From Candidatus Rifleibacterium amylolyticum (lineage in GTDB: Bacteria; Muiribacteriota; Ozemobacteria; Ozemobacterales; Ozemobacteraceae): 64,000 nucleotides of DNA. The notes below the pieces were generated by a model. The model was not told the DNA's origin and made no database searches. It saw only the letters and a list, made by a program, of their open reading frames with translations. Location: contig JAACJG010000004.1 in NCBI GenBank assembly GCA_009917695.1, positions 124,001 through 188,000 of the forward strand, given 5' to 3'. Both the position numbers and the translations under genes were made by a program. Position 1 is the first letter of the stretch, and every line of letters begins with the position of its first letter. Positions 42,598 to 51,157 of this stretch are shown piece by piece.

Positions 42598-43347
42598 CTA
42601 TGGAATGCGCAACAGTTTATGAACTTGTGGTATCCAGCGGATATGGGCAAACAATGGGGCGAACAGGTTTATCCATTCAAGAATGGTTCCGGTATCCCAG
42701 TCGCTGATATGAGAGAGTCCAGTCATTTTGGGTTGTAAAATCAGCGTGTAGCGACTTATTGGCAACATGGCCAGGCGTGCCAGCAGTATATGAGGATTTT
42801 CATGAGCATCGACGGTCAGGCGCAGATATGTCGAGTCAGGACTGGTCATTTCGATTATCGATGCCAGTCGTGTCAGCTCTTTCCCGTTCTCTTTTTTCGG
42901 AAGCTCGATGTTCAGACATATAAAGTCGAGCATGCCGACGATTCTGGCAAAGTCCTTTGCCGACGGAACTGAGGTCTGGACGAAGGTTTTCAAGTTATCC
43001 CGTTTCAGAAGAGCAAGGAAATCTGCGAGAAAATCTGCGTGCAGTAATGGTTCTTCGCCGATCATCGATATACAGAAAAATTGCTCGAGCGGGAAAAATT
43101 TAACAATGCCCTTATACAGCTTATGTGCCGTTACCGGACTCTTTCCTCTGCTGTTGCGGGTGCCGGGCAATGTTCTGAACCAGAAATCCTGATTGGGTAT
43201 CTCGTCATGATTCGTAGTTTTATTGCGGCAGTCGTGTGTCGCTGACCCAAAGCGGATAAACAGCTGCATGGAGCCAAGGAAAAGTCCTTCGCCCTGTATG
43301 GAGGCAAAAACTTCACTTACTTCAGCCCGTGAATTTACCATTTTCAA
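42598..43347 (-). CDS. QueE-like protein lacking the radical-SAM cysteine cluster
   Basis: The 249-residue protein follows 7-carboxy-7-deazaguanine synthase (QueE) through VSEVFASIQGEGLFLGSMQLFIRF, an IGEEPLLH stretch equal to GGEPLL, and TFVQTSVP equal to VxVETxGT. Where QueE has CxxxCxxC to hold the 4Fe-4S cluster, this protein reads GSATHDCRNKTTN with a single Cys (residue 40). It should not perform radical-SAM chemistry and may be a binding or regulatory relative. A TTG at 43347 has a GGAG site seven bases upstream; an ATG at 43341 is the alternative. It overlaps the ligA end by 26 bases. Confidence 0.65.
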   Translation of the reverse strand: MKMVNSRAEVSEVFASIQGEGLFLGSMQLFIRFGSATHDCRNKTTNHDEIPNQDFWFRTLPGTRNSRGKSPVTAHKLYKGIVKFFPLEQFFCISMIGEEPLLHADFLADFLALLKRDNLKTFVQTSVPSAKDFARIVGMLDFICLNIELPKKENGKELTRLASIIEMTSPDSTYLRLTVDAHENPHILLARLAMLPISRYTLILQPKMTGLSHISDWDTGTILEWINLFAPLFAHIRWIPQVHKLLRIP

Positions 43348-45352
43348 TTTTCATCTCCAGCATGCGGGCAAGTTCGAATTCATCAATAATAGGGATTTTA
43401 AGCTCGATGGCGCGGCTCTTTTTGTTTGATACAAAAGATTCGTTCTCCTGCGACCCGATCAAAAGATAACTGGTTTTAGGTGATACCGAAGATTTGACAT
43501 TGCCGCCGTATTTTTTGATCTGTTCTTCGATTTGTCGCCGGGGCATTGAGGCTTCGCCAGTTACCACGAAAGTTTTGCCGGTGAGTTGACTGCCGGCGCT
43601 CATCTGGGCCAGTTGCACACTGTCAGGGCCTTTCCACCAGGCTTTCAGTGCGTTGATCAGAGAGTGGTTGTCAGGGTTTTTCAAAAATTCGATGATACTG
43701 CCGGCTACCTTTTCTTTGATGCCGTCGATTTGCACCAGATCTGTTTCGGTAGCCTCAAGAAATGCGGAAAATGACTGTCTGTACCAGGTTGCGATTTTCT
43801 CGCTGACGACAGTTCCGACATTATTTATGCCCAGCGCCGAAATGAGCTTTGCCAAAGGCTGATGGGCTGCATTTTCAATGCCCGTAACAATTTTTTCGGC
43901 TGATTTTTCGCCCATACGTTCGAGTGCCGCGAGTTGTAGCCGGCTAAGTGCTAGAATATCTTCGACTCCCTGAACCTGCTCTTTCTCGATAAGCTGCTCA
44001 ACCAGTTGTGTCCCAAAGTTTTCGATCTCGATCTGTGTTATGAAATGAATTATGCGTCGGGCGAGAACTCCCTGACATGAGGGATTATCGCAGCGTATCT
44101 GGGTTGCTGAATTCTCGTCGCGGCTTATTTTTAAAGGCTGCTGACAGGATGGGCAGTGTGTCGGGGGTTCGATCGTCTGCTCGCTTCCGTCTCGTTTATC
44201 TGCTGCCGGCGCAACGATATAGGGAATGATATAACCGGCTTTTTCTACAGTAACCATATCGCCAAGTCTGATATCTTTTTCTCTTATCTGATCTATGTTA
44301 TGTAGAGATGCCCGCGATACCGTAGTGCCGCCCAGCTCTACCGGATCAATATGGGCTACCGGAGTGAGCTGCGATCTTCCGGTTTGCCATTCAACCCTGA
44401 GCAGTCGTGACATCGCCCTTTCCTGTGGGTATTTGTAGGCAATAGCCCAACGCGGAGCTTTGTTGGTACTGCCGAGTTCCGCCTGCAGCAGAAGGTTGTC
44501 GATTTTAATGACGATTCCATCGATGTCAAAATCGAAACTGTTCCGGCGGGCTGCTATTTCTTCAATAAAATCTGTTATTTCTTCATATGACTGGCAGCGT
44601 TTCCATGCCTGGTTGAGCTTAAAGCCCTGTTTTGCGAGAAATTCGAGGGTGGCTGAGTGATGGCTGAAGCCAAGCTCCGTTGCCTGCGCAATGCCGTATA
44701 CCATGACCTGTAAGCCGCGCTGAGCGGCCACAGCAGGATCAAGCGACTTTATCGTGCCGGCAGTGAGATTTCGGCAATTTTTGAAAGGCTCTTCGCCATT
44801 AGCGGATCGTTGCTGATTGAGAACATCCAGCATGGACTTCGGAGTGTAAATTTCTCCTCTGACATCCATGTCGAGATCGCTTTCTATGGTAAGTGGCAGT
44901 GATCTGATCGTTCGCGCGTTCTCGGTAATCAAGTCGCCTTCTGTGCCATTTCCGCGCGTAGCACAATTCTGCAGACGGCCGTCGCGGTAGCAGAAAGAGC
45001 CTGAGACTCCATCTATCTTGAGTTCACAAACTACTGGAAAAACACCAGTACCGGCGGCTTTTTCAAGTCGTTGCAGCCACTCGAAAATGTCTGCGATGGA
45101 GTATGAGTTTTCTATGCTCATCATGGGAACTCGGTGTTTGACAGTGTTAAAAGAAGAGACCGCTTCGCCGACGCGTTGAGTTGGCGAATCCGGCGTTATA
45201 AGTTCAGGATGCTGGCGTTCCAGGTCCTGGAGTTCGGCCATGAGCAGGTCGAATTCGCGGTCAGAAATTTCAGGAGCCGCCAGCACGAAATAGCAGCGCT
45301 CATGATGGCGTATCAGTCGGCGCAATTCATCAATTCTGGTTGTGATTTGCAT
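43322..45352 (-). CDS. ligA: NAD-dependent DNA ligase
   Basis: The 676-residue protein has the normal LigA order: an N-terminal NAD-binding helical domain (FVLAAPEISDREFDLLM), adenylation Lys in CELKIDGVS (about residue 111), and the OB fold with GGTTVSRASLHN. The four-Cys zinc site follows (CPSC, CDNPSC), then helix-hairpin-helix repeats and a C-terminal BRCT domain (GKTFVVTGEASMPRRQIEEQ). It seals nicks during replication and repair. It starts two bases after the propeller gene stop. Confidence 0.95.
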   Translation of the reverse strand: MQITTRIDELRRLIRHHERCYFVLAAPEISDREFDLLMAELQDLERQHPELITPDSPTQRVGEAVSSFNTVKHRVPMMSIENSYSIADIFEWLQRLEKAAGTGVFPVVCELKIDGVSGSFCYRDGRLQNCATRGNGTEGDLITENARTIRSLPLTIESDLDMDVRGEIYTPKSMLDVLNQQRSANGEEPFKNCRNLTAGTIKSLDPAVAAQRGLQVMVYGIAQATELGFSHHSATLEFLAKQGFKLNQAWKRCQSYEEITDFIEEIAARRNSFDFDIDGIVIKIDNLLLQAELGSTNKAPRWAIAYKYPQERAMSRLLRVEWQTGRSQLTPVAHIDPVELGGTTVSRASLHNIDQIREKDIRLGDMVTVEKAGYIIPYIVAPAADKRDGSEQTIEPPTHCPSCQQPLKISRDENSATQIRCDNPSCQGVLARRIIHFITQIEIENFGTQLVEQLIEKEQVQGVEDILALSRLQLAALERMGEKSAEKIVTGIENAAHQPLAKLISALGINNVGTVVSEKIATWYRQSFSAFLEATETDLVQIDGIKEKVAGSIIEFLKNPDNHSLINALKAWWKGPDSVQLAQMSAGSQLTGKTFVVTGEASMPRRQIEEQIKKYGGNVKSSVSPKTSYLLIGSQENESFVSNKKSRAIELKIPIIDEFELARMLEMKIENGKFTG

Positions 45353-45354
45353 TT

Positions 45355-46494
45355 TCAGTCTACCATCGCAGTATTTATAAATTGAACAGCGTTGTCAGTT
45401 CCGAGCCAGAGCAGGTCGCCACTGGCAGTCAGCTTGCGTATATGACGTGCGAAGTTTCCTGACTCTGGCGAAATCAGCTGGATATGCTCGTTCTTGATGC
45501 GGGCAATGCCTTCGTTGGTGGCTACCCAAAGTGCGCCGCGGTGATGAATCATACTGTTGATGCGGTCGGCCGGCAGGCCATGCACGCGGGAATAGCTGAC
45601 CAGATTCGGCATGAAATCTGAAAAAAATCTGCTGACAGGGGTTGTCAGATGAAGCACTCCCCGCGGCGTGCTCAGCCACAAATATTTGCCGTCAAAGGCA
45701 AAGTCTGTAACTGGCCTGGTTAAACCCGACCTGGCATGGTCGATGTTTTTCCACCATTCCGGGTTGGCCGCAGGAAAGCTTGTGTTCCACAGACTGATGC
45801 CGTTGTCGTGTGAAGCTGCAAACCAGTTTTCCACGCGAAAAACCCGTTGACACCAGTTTTGACGCAAGCCGCCGTTGGAACCCTCTTCATCGATTACCAC
45901 GAAGTTGTCGTCTTTGCCAAGAAATGCTGCACCGCTTTGAGTTCCGACCCACAAGGTTTTTCCGTCGCTGGTCATGTCCCAGATCATTTGCGATGGCAGC
46001 CCTTGTGAGGCTTCTGCTCTAACGAACCTTTTGTTTTCGTTGAATACACAAAGTCCGAAAAGAGTGCCTGCCCAGAGGCGAGAGCCATCGTGTGCCAGGC
46101 ACTGTGCCTGCGGAAATGGAAAAGTGCCGTCAGCAAGCCGGTAGTGCGTAATCTGATCGTTTCTGATCGAGACTATGCCAGCTTCGGTCGCAGCCCAGAG
46201 GGTTCCTGCCGGATCGACGAGCAGGTCATTCACGGCAGCAGTTGTTACCGGTCGGCTGAAAGGAATCCGCAGAGTCGCTGACGGATCGTTACTGTCGCTT
46301 ATTTTTCTTGGGGCGATATCGGTCACCGTAGCTGCAGGAGGTTCTGGAGACCTTTGACTGATGCTTTCTTCGCGTACGTTCTCAGGCGATCTTTTGGATT
46401 CATTGATAAAATAGAACGCCAGGGCGACGCCAAACAGCAGCAGCCAGAATCCGGCTCCGTTATTTTTTCCGTTTTTCTGGGTATTTTCGCTCAA
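45355..46494 (-). CDS. Membrane-anchored propeller protein (two-component regulator propeller type)
   Basis: The 379-residue protein has an N-terminal transmembrane anchor (GFWLLLFGVALAFYFI) and repeated blades of the kind DPAGTLWAATEAGIVSI, DGSRLWAGTLFGLCVF, DGKTLWVGTQSGAAFL and YLWLSTPRGVLHL. These are the ligand-binding blades found in hybrid two-component sensors. There is no kinase domain here. The ATG overlaps the stop of the substrate-binding protein gene (ATGA), so the two are coupled. Confidence 0.75.
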   Translation of the reverse strand: MSENTQKNGKNNGAGFWLLLFGVALAFYFINESKRSPENVREESISQRSPEPPAATVTDIAPRKISDSNDPSATLRIPFSRPVTTAAVNDLLVDPAGTLWAATEAGIVSIRNDQITHYRLADGTFPFPQAQCLAHDGSRLWAGTLFGLCVFNENKRFVRAEASQGLPSQMIWDMTSDGKTLWVGTQSGAAFLGKDDNFVVIDEEGSNGGLRQNWCQRVFRVENWFAASHDNGISLWNTSFPAANPEWWKNIDHARSGLTRPVTDFAFDGKYLWLSTPRGVLHLTTPVSRFFSDFMPNLVSYSRVHGLPADRINSMIHHRGALWVATNEGIARIKNEHIQLISPESGNFARHIRKLTASGDLLWLGTDNAVQFINTAMVD

Positions 46495-47666
46495 AACAGC
46501 GCCTCCAGATTGACTGGTATTTTCTGACGTTCTTTAATAATAGCGATTTCGGCTGGTCTGACCTGGTTGCCGTGATTGTCAAAGCCACCAGACCCTGCAA
46601 CACTTTCCCAGCCGTGCAGCTGAGCCAGACTGTTTCTGATTGCCAGCCGGTTTGCTTCGCCGGCGCGTAGAGCCAGCACTTCGAGCATCAGCGCTTCGTA
46701 TCCGAGTGCTGCAAAACTGTCTGCCTGCGACGAATAGGTGTCATAATACTCCGACAGAAAATAATCTGCTCTTTGTCCGCCCAACCTGGGATTAAATGGC
46801 ATTGTAGTAATAACTGATTCGGCATATACCCCGGAAATAGTTGAATATTCTGGTAATGACAGATGGTTTCCGCCTAGAATCGGGTGGTTGAAACGTGCTT
46901 CGCGGGCCTGGCGGGTAATGATTGCAGCGGTGTCTGCCGGAGTCAGGAGCACCAGAGCATCAGGATTCGAAGCTTGTATAACCTGCAGCTGTCTACGAAA
47001 ATTCAGACTGTCTGGCTGATAAGAAACAGCAGCACAAACCTGTTGCCCGAATTTTATGCAGATTTCCATATATTTGTGAGCGCTTTCTTCTCCATACAGA
47101 GTAGAATCATAGATCAAAGCAGGCTTGCGGCAGTTGAATCGGCGCGCTGAAAACTCAGCCAGCGCTTCGAACTGGCTTTTGTCATCGGTGATGCTGCGAA
47201 ATGTAAAAATAGAACCGTTTTCGGTTATTTCATGATGGGTACAGAGAGCCGTCAGAAAAGGAACCTGTGCGTTTTCGGCAACTTGTTGAATCGCCCTGGT
47301 CTCTGCCGGACTCAATCCACCGATAAGCGATACGACTTCAGTTTCGTAGATCAGATCTCTGGCAAGTTCGGCTGCCAGGGTAGCTGAGCCTTTGCTGTCG
47401 CAGGTTTCCAGGCGAATTTTGCGCCCGTTGATGCCGCCCTGAGCGTTGATGTGCTTAAGTGCCAGCTCCAGGCCATTGCGGTGACTTCCTGCACGCAGTG
47501 AGCCTGCGCCGGTAAGAGGCAATATGACGCCTATTCTGATGTCGGTATTTCTGAAATCGCCTGAAAACATTATTACCAGCAGAAGAACTGGAATCGAGAG
47601 AACCTGATAGATGTCGAGACTTTTCAGAAAGGCGACAAATCTGAGATAATGACGTTTAACCATCAT
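46491..47666 (-). CDS. Periplasmic substrate-binding protein of the branched-chain amino acid (LivJ) type
   Basis: The 391-residue protein has an uncleaved-looking N-terminal hydrophobic anchor (VLSIPVLLLVIMFSG). The Peripla_BP_6 fold follows: IRIGVILPLTGAGSLRAG, GLELALKHINAQGGINGRKIRLE, LIGGLSPAETRAIQQVA and FAALGYEALMLEVLALRAG. No ABC permease or ATPase genes are nearby, so it may feed the coupled propeller protein as a sensor rather than a transporter. Confidence 0.8.
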   Translation of the reverse strand: MMVKRHYLRFVAFLKSLDIYQVLSIPVLLLVIMFSGDFRNTDIRIGVILPLTGAGSLRAGSHRNGLELALKHINAQGGINGRKIRLETCDSKGSATLAAELARDLIYETEVVSLIGGLSPAETRAIQQVAENAQVPFLTALCTHHEITENGSIFTFRSITDDKSQFEALAEFSARRFNCRKPALIYDSTLYGEESAHKYMEICIKFGQQVCAAVSYQPDSLNFRRQLQVIQASNPDALVLLTPADTAAIITRQAREARFNHPILGGNHLSLPEYSTISGVYAESVITTMPFNPRLGGQRADYFLSEYYDTYSSQADSFAALGYEALMLEVLALRAGEANRLAIRNSLAQLHGWESVAGSGGFDNHGNQVRPAEIAIIKERQKIPVNLEALF

Positions 47667-48028
47667 GCGCAGCTGTTTCTGATGTAAGTGAGTACTAGAA
47701 GAAAGACTCCCATGTAAACTGAGAGCGTGAAAAAGTACATCAGGGCAAAAAAGAAAAATGGCATCTCTCTTATTACCTTGTTGAACAGCTCATTTTCGAC
47801 TTCCTGAAATATCAGGTTTTTGCGCGAAAAAATATCAAAAAAGAAGACAGTTACCGCTCCAAGGCCGAAAAATCCAAGCGCAAAGCCGAAACCCGCCGCG
47901 AATACCGGCGTGTAATTGTTCATTGGCGCTGTCGAATAAAGCGTATAGGCGACGAGAAGACTGATGCAAAGAAGTCCACAAAAGACTACCGACGCCCAGA
48001 AGATCCAGCCCCACAAAAATTCTTTCAT
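47663..48028 (-). CDS. Small integral membrane protein, unknown
   Basis: The 121-residue protein has three to four hydrophobic helices (FWASVVFCGLLCISLLVAYTL, FAAGFGFALGFFGLGAVTVFF, FFFFALMYFFTLSVYMGVFLL). I set the start at 48028 (MKEFLWGW), five bases after the MazG-like stop; the longer frame overlaps that gene. It overlaps the substrate-binding protein start by four bases. No family is recognised. Confidence 0.6.
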   Translation of the reverse strand: MKEFLWGWIFWASVVFCGLLCISLLVAYTLYSTAPMNNYTPVFAAGFGFALGFFGLGAVTVFFFDIFSRKNLIFQEVENELFNKVIREMPFFFFALMYFFTLSVYMGVFLLVLTYIRNSCA

Positions 48029-48032
48029 ATTA

Positions 48033-48458
48033 TCAGAGTGGCTCCGGCTTTTTCCAGTTGCCATTGTAGTCGCTGGTCGGGTATTTCTGACAATTTTTGC
48101 GCATTTTGGCAACCATCGAACTGGAGATATCTATATCGAGAACATTGGCCAGGCTGAGCAGATATGCGATTACATCACACATTTCTTCGGCTATCTCAAG
48201 GCGTTTGTGCGCATCGATTTCTTCGTTTGCCGGTGGCGACCACTGAAAGTGCTCAAGAAGCTCTGAAGCCTCAAGAACCACTGAAACCGCGATGTTCTTA
48301 GGAGTATGATACTTGTGCCAGTCGCGGTCAGCGATGAATTTAGCCACCAGCGTCTTGAGTTCGCTGATACTGGTTTCGGTGTCTGATAGAATTTTTGTGC
48401 CGTCGGCGGGTGCGCTGTTGTTATGCATTGATTCGAGTTGTGACATCTGGAATGGCAT
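48033..48458 (-). CDS. MazG-like nucleotide pyrophosphohydrolase
   Basis: The 141-residue protein has DRDWHKYHTPKNIAVSVVLEASELLEHFQW and IAEEMCDVIAYLLSLANVLDIDI, the two helical Glu/Asp metal motifs (ExxEL and ExxDV) of the all-alpha NTP pyrophosphatases, closest to the dCTPase/RS21-C6 group. The family removes diphosphate from unusual nucleoside triphosphates to clean the nucleotide pool. It is 11 bases after the M28 peptidase and probably co-transcribed. Confidence 0.85.
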   Translation of the reverse strand: MPFQMSQLESMHNNSAPADGTKILSDTETSISELKTLVAKFIADRDWHKYHTPKNIAVSVVLEASELLEHFQWSPPANEEIDAHKRLEIAEEMCDVIAYLLSLANVLDIDISSSMVAKMRKNCQKYPTSDYNGNWKKPEPL

Positions 48459-48468
48459 TCTCAGTTTC

Positions 48469-49794
48469 TCAATTCAGGCGGCCGGCGTCAATTGCATATG
48501 CATACATGGCAGCAGCGTTCAGTCGCAATATCTGCAGACACAGATCCTGATTTATGCTTTCGACCAGGTCGGTAGTTTTGTGATAATTGGGGTTGCTGGA
48601 AAACTCTGATTCAATAGTCAGTACAGCCGGTATTTTCGCCTGCAGGAAAGGCGCATGATCTGAGCCCCAGGCGTTGAAGCTTGTATGAATAGTAAAGTCA
48701 GCGTAGTCGAGCGCGAGTTTCTGCATCTTTTCAACCATGGGGCGGTTGAATGAGCTGGTTTCGATCATGACGGAAAGTGGCGCAACAGCGTCAAAGCCAA
48801 TCATGTCGAGATTGAAGACCGCCTTTATGGTCGGGCGCTCGGTCGCGCTCAGTGCTTTAACATAAGCCTTTGAGCCATACAGGCCTTGCTCTTCGCCCAT
48901 AAACAATATGAATTTTACGGTTGCGGCTGGCTTGATGCCTGATTCATGCAGAAGTCTGGCCAGCGCCATGACACCGGCAGCGCCGCTGCCATTGTCGTCT
49001 GCGCCCGGAGCGTTGGTGCGCGGTGATTCTGAGGTGCTGTCGAGGTGCCCGACAATCAAAACCTGGCCAAATTTGTCTTCGTCGCTGCCTCTGATTTCGG
49101 CAATCAGATTGTTTGTGCGGCTGCTGCCAATGTTATAGGGCTGCTGGCTGGTGGTGTAGCCCATTTCTTTGAGAGCTTCTTCGCAGTGGTCTACGGCTTT
49201 TTGTCCCTGAGATACATAGGAATATCTGGTCTTAAGATTGACTAGATCGGTAAGATCCTGCATGAAGGCCGGCATGTCTAGCTTGTCGACGAACTTTGCC
49301 AGCGCATCTTCACTTTTAATGCGGGTAATTCCGGTTGTCAGCGGTCTGCTGAGAACAACCTGGTTTTCTGGCAGCAGTTCGACTTTGGTGAAATCGGTCT
49401 GTTTTGACATCAGGTTCATGGCAGCAGTCTCACCGGCCAGAAGAACGATGAAACCCATGTCACGATACACTGTGCGGGTTCCCGGAAAAACCATATTGAA
49501 TACTGCCGGATCTTTGGTTGTTATCAGATAAAGTTTTTCGCCAGGCCGCACCGGCATTACATTCACCGGATCAGTTTTGAGAATCTGATCATTAAAAACA
49601 TCGCCTGAGTTGATTATTAAAACATCGCCCAGCTGACAAAATGTTTCGCTGCCAGAGCCCGCTTTCTTTATGAGCTCGTAACCGGTTTCGCTGGTAACCA
49701 CCTGAATCCACTGACCGGCCATGGCCGCAGTAGCACAGGCCAGCATCAATACTATAGATACTACAATGTTGCCGGCTCGCACGAAATTTTTCAT
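48469..49794 (-). CDS. Secreted M28-family aminopeptidase
   Basis: The 441-residue protein starts MKNFVRAGNIVVSIVLML with a signal peptide cut after AMA. The C-terminal half shows the two-zinc M28 site: VGHLDSTS (His), GADDNGSGAAGVM (bridging Asp), FMGEEQGLYGSKAY (Glu pair), NLDMIGFD (Asp) and the late His in NYHKTTD. The first ~190 residues form a prodomain or beta domain I do not recognise. The ATG at 49794 follows AAGGAGA; 20 further residues upstream would precede the signal. Substrates are peptides in the periplasm or outside. Confidence 0.85.
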   Translation of the reverse strand: MKNFVRAGNIVVSIVLMLACATAAMAGQWIQVVTSETGYELIKKAGSGSETFCQLGDVLIINSGDVFNDQILKTDPVNVMPVRPGEKLYLITTKDPAVFNMVFPGTRTVYRDMGFIVLLAGETAAMNLMSKQTDFTKVELLPENQVVLSRPLTTGITRIKSEDALAKFVDKLDMPAFMQDLTDLVNLKTRYSYVSQGQKAVDHCEEALKEMGYTTSQQPYNIGSSRTNNLIAEIRGSDEDKFGQVLIVGHLDSTSESPRTNAPGADDNGSGAAGVMALARLLHESGIKPAATVKFILFMGEEQGLYGSKAYVKALSATERPTIKAVFNLDMIGFDAVAPLSVMIETSSFNRPMVEKMQKLALDYADFTIHTSFNAWGSDHAPFLQAKIPAVLTIESEFSSNPNYHKTTDLVESINQDLCLQILRLNAAAMYAYAIDAGRLN

Positions 49795-49904
49795 GACAAT
49801 TCTCCTTGCCTGTTTACGCAGATACTTCTTTAATGATAACTTATTAAAAATCAAATCTCAAAAGTTTTGTAGAGAATTTTGTCGGTAAGGGGAAGGTCGT
49901 ATAA

Positions 49905-50396
49905 ATGTTTGCTTTCAGCAGACCTGCCAGACCAGGGAAAAGCCCTCGCCGGGCGCGTGCTTATACAATGCCGGAGCTCCTGATTACAATTCTGCTGTTA
50001 TCAATTCTATTCACACTTGGTATAATTTTCTCGAGCGGTATTAACCAGTCAAGACGTCTGCGAGATTACAGCGTGGCAGTAGCGCTGGCGCAGCAGGCCA
50101 TCGAAATTATGCGCAGCGCGCCATTCAAGCTTCTCGATGATGCAGACGCCGGTAAAGACAGCGTTGAAACAGACCTTAACAGCTCGTCCGGCGAAAATGA
50201 CCCATTTGTTCCAGAAATTGAATCAGGCGGAATCAAATACGAACGCATCGTTGAGATTACCGATGTCATGGCTCTCGAAGACAAGACCAGGCCGATTGGA
50301 CTCAAACTGGTCAAGGTAACGGTTAACTGGCAGCCTCTCGATGGCGGCCGCCACGACCCATTCGTCGTTACCACTACCATTGCTGACATGAATTGA
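49905..50396 (+). CDS. Type IV pilin-like protein (PilV-like)
   Basis: The 163-residue protein has a basic leader, then RAYTMPELLITILLLSILFTLG, a prepilin-type helix with Glu at mature position 5. The residue before the cleavage site is Ala rather than Gly. Mid-protein it has QQAIEIMRSAPFKLL, like the PilV group. It is the first of three co-directional pseudopilin-type genes and overlaps or abuts the second. Confidence 0.7.
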   Translation: MFAFSRPARPGKSPRRARAYTMPELLITILLLSILFTLGIIFSSGINQSRRLRDYSVAVALAQQAIEIMRSAPFKLLDDADAGKDSVETDLNSSSGENDPFVPEIESGGIKYERIVEITDVMALEDKTRPIGLKLVKVTVNWQPLDGGRHDPFVVTTTIADMN

Positions 50397-50401
50397 GACT
50401 A

Positions 50402-51157
50402 ATGAGTAAGCGCATTAACCGAGCTGAATCAGGCAGACCTTCGCATCGATGTGGATTTACCATCATCGAAGCGCTGATAGTGGTTTTTATTACCGCGCTG
50501 ATACTGGTGTTTGCCTATCGCCTGTTTTTCTCACAGACGCGAATGGTGACACAGTCTATCGAGTTTTTACAGGTCAATGAAGGTTTTCGCAAGATCATAT
50601 CTTTTATGGGTGATGACATTCGTGAGGCGACAAACATTCTTAAACCGGCGCCGGTTCTTTCTGACAAGGTTGTCGAACTGGCTACCAGGCCGGGAGTGAT
50701 ACTGCATCTGCAGAGCTCCGATCTCGACCCTTACATTCCCTTTGACAGTCCGCTGGGCGGTCAGGTTTCACTCAGACGCGATATCACCTATGAGCTCGAG
50801 AAGATAAAAAATCCCGAATCGCAGACGATTCCACGTTATCGTTTGATACGAACTGCAACCATTGAAGAAAAGTCAGGCGAAAAAACGACGCAGCGCCAGA
50901 CCATCGTTGATAACATCAGGGATCTCATCGTTTATCGCACGATCAGGCGGCCATTCAAGCCGGCAAATGTCGGCGGCAAAGAAGACTTTCTGGTGTTGCC
51001 GATGCCGATAAGCCAGTCCGGCACCGGCAACAGCCTGGTGCATCTCAATATGGTGCTTGAGCGCACCCGAAGAGGCGATGAAGCCGGAGATGTCTATTCG
51101 ATCAGCATGAATACGAGCTTCTATAAGCGCGGAAAAGAGATTTTCAAACACCCATGA
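50402..51157 (+). CDS. Type IV pilin-like protein (PilW-like)
   Basis: The 251-residue protein has the prepilin signal CGFTIIEALIVVFITALIL, with the Gly-Phe site and Glu at position 5. FRKIISFMGDDIREATNIL and the Arg/Val-rich C-terminal region resemble PilW/GspJ-type minor pilins. The ATG at 50402 is preferred to the in-frame TTG at 50393. It overlaps the next gene by four bases (ATGA). Confidence 0.7.
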   Translation: MSKRINRAESGRPSHRCGFTIIEALIVVFITALILVFAYRLFFSQTRMVTQSIEFLQVNEGFRKIISFMGDDIREATNILKPAPVLSDKVVELATRPGVILHLQSSDLDPYIPFDSPLGGQVSLRRDITYELEKIKNPESQTIPRYRLIRTATIEEKSGEKTTQRQTIVDNIRDLIVYRTIRRPFKPANVGGKEDFLVLPMPISQSGTGNSLVHLNMVLERTRRGDEAGDVYSISMNTSFYKRGKEIFKHP

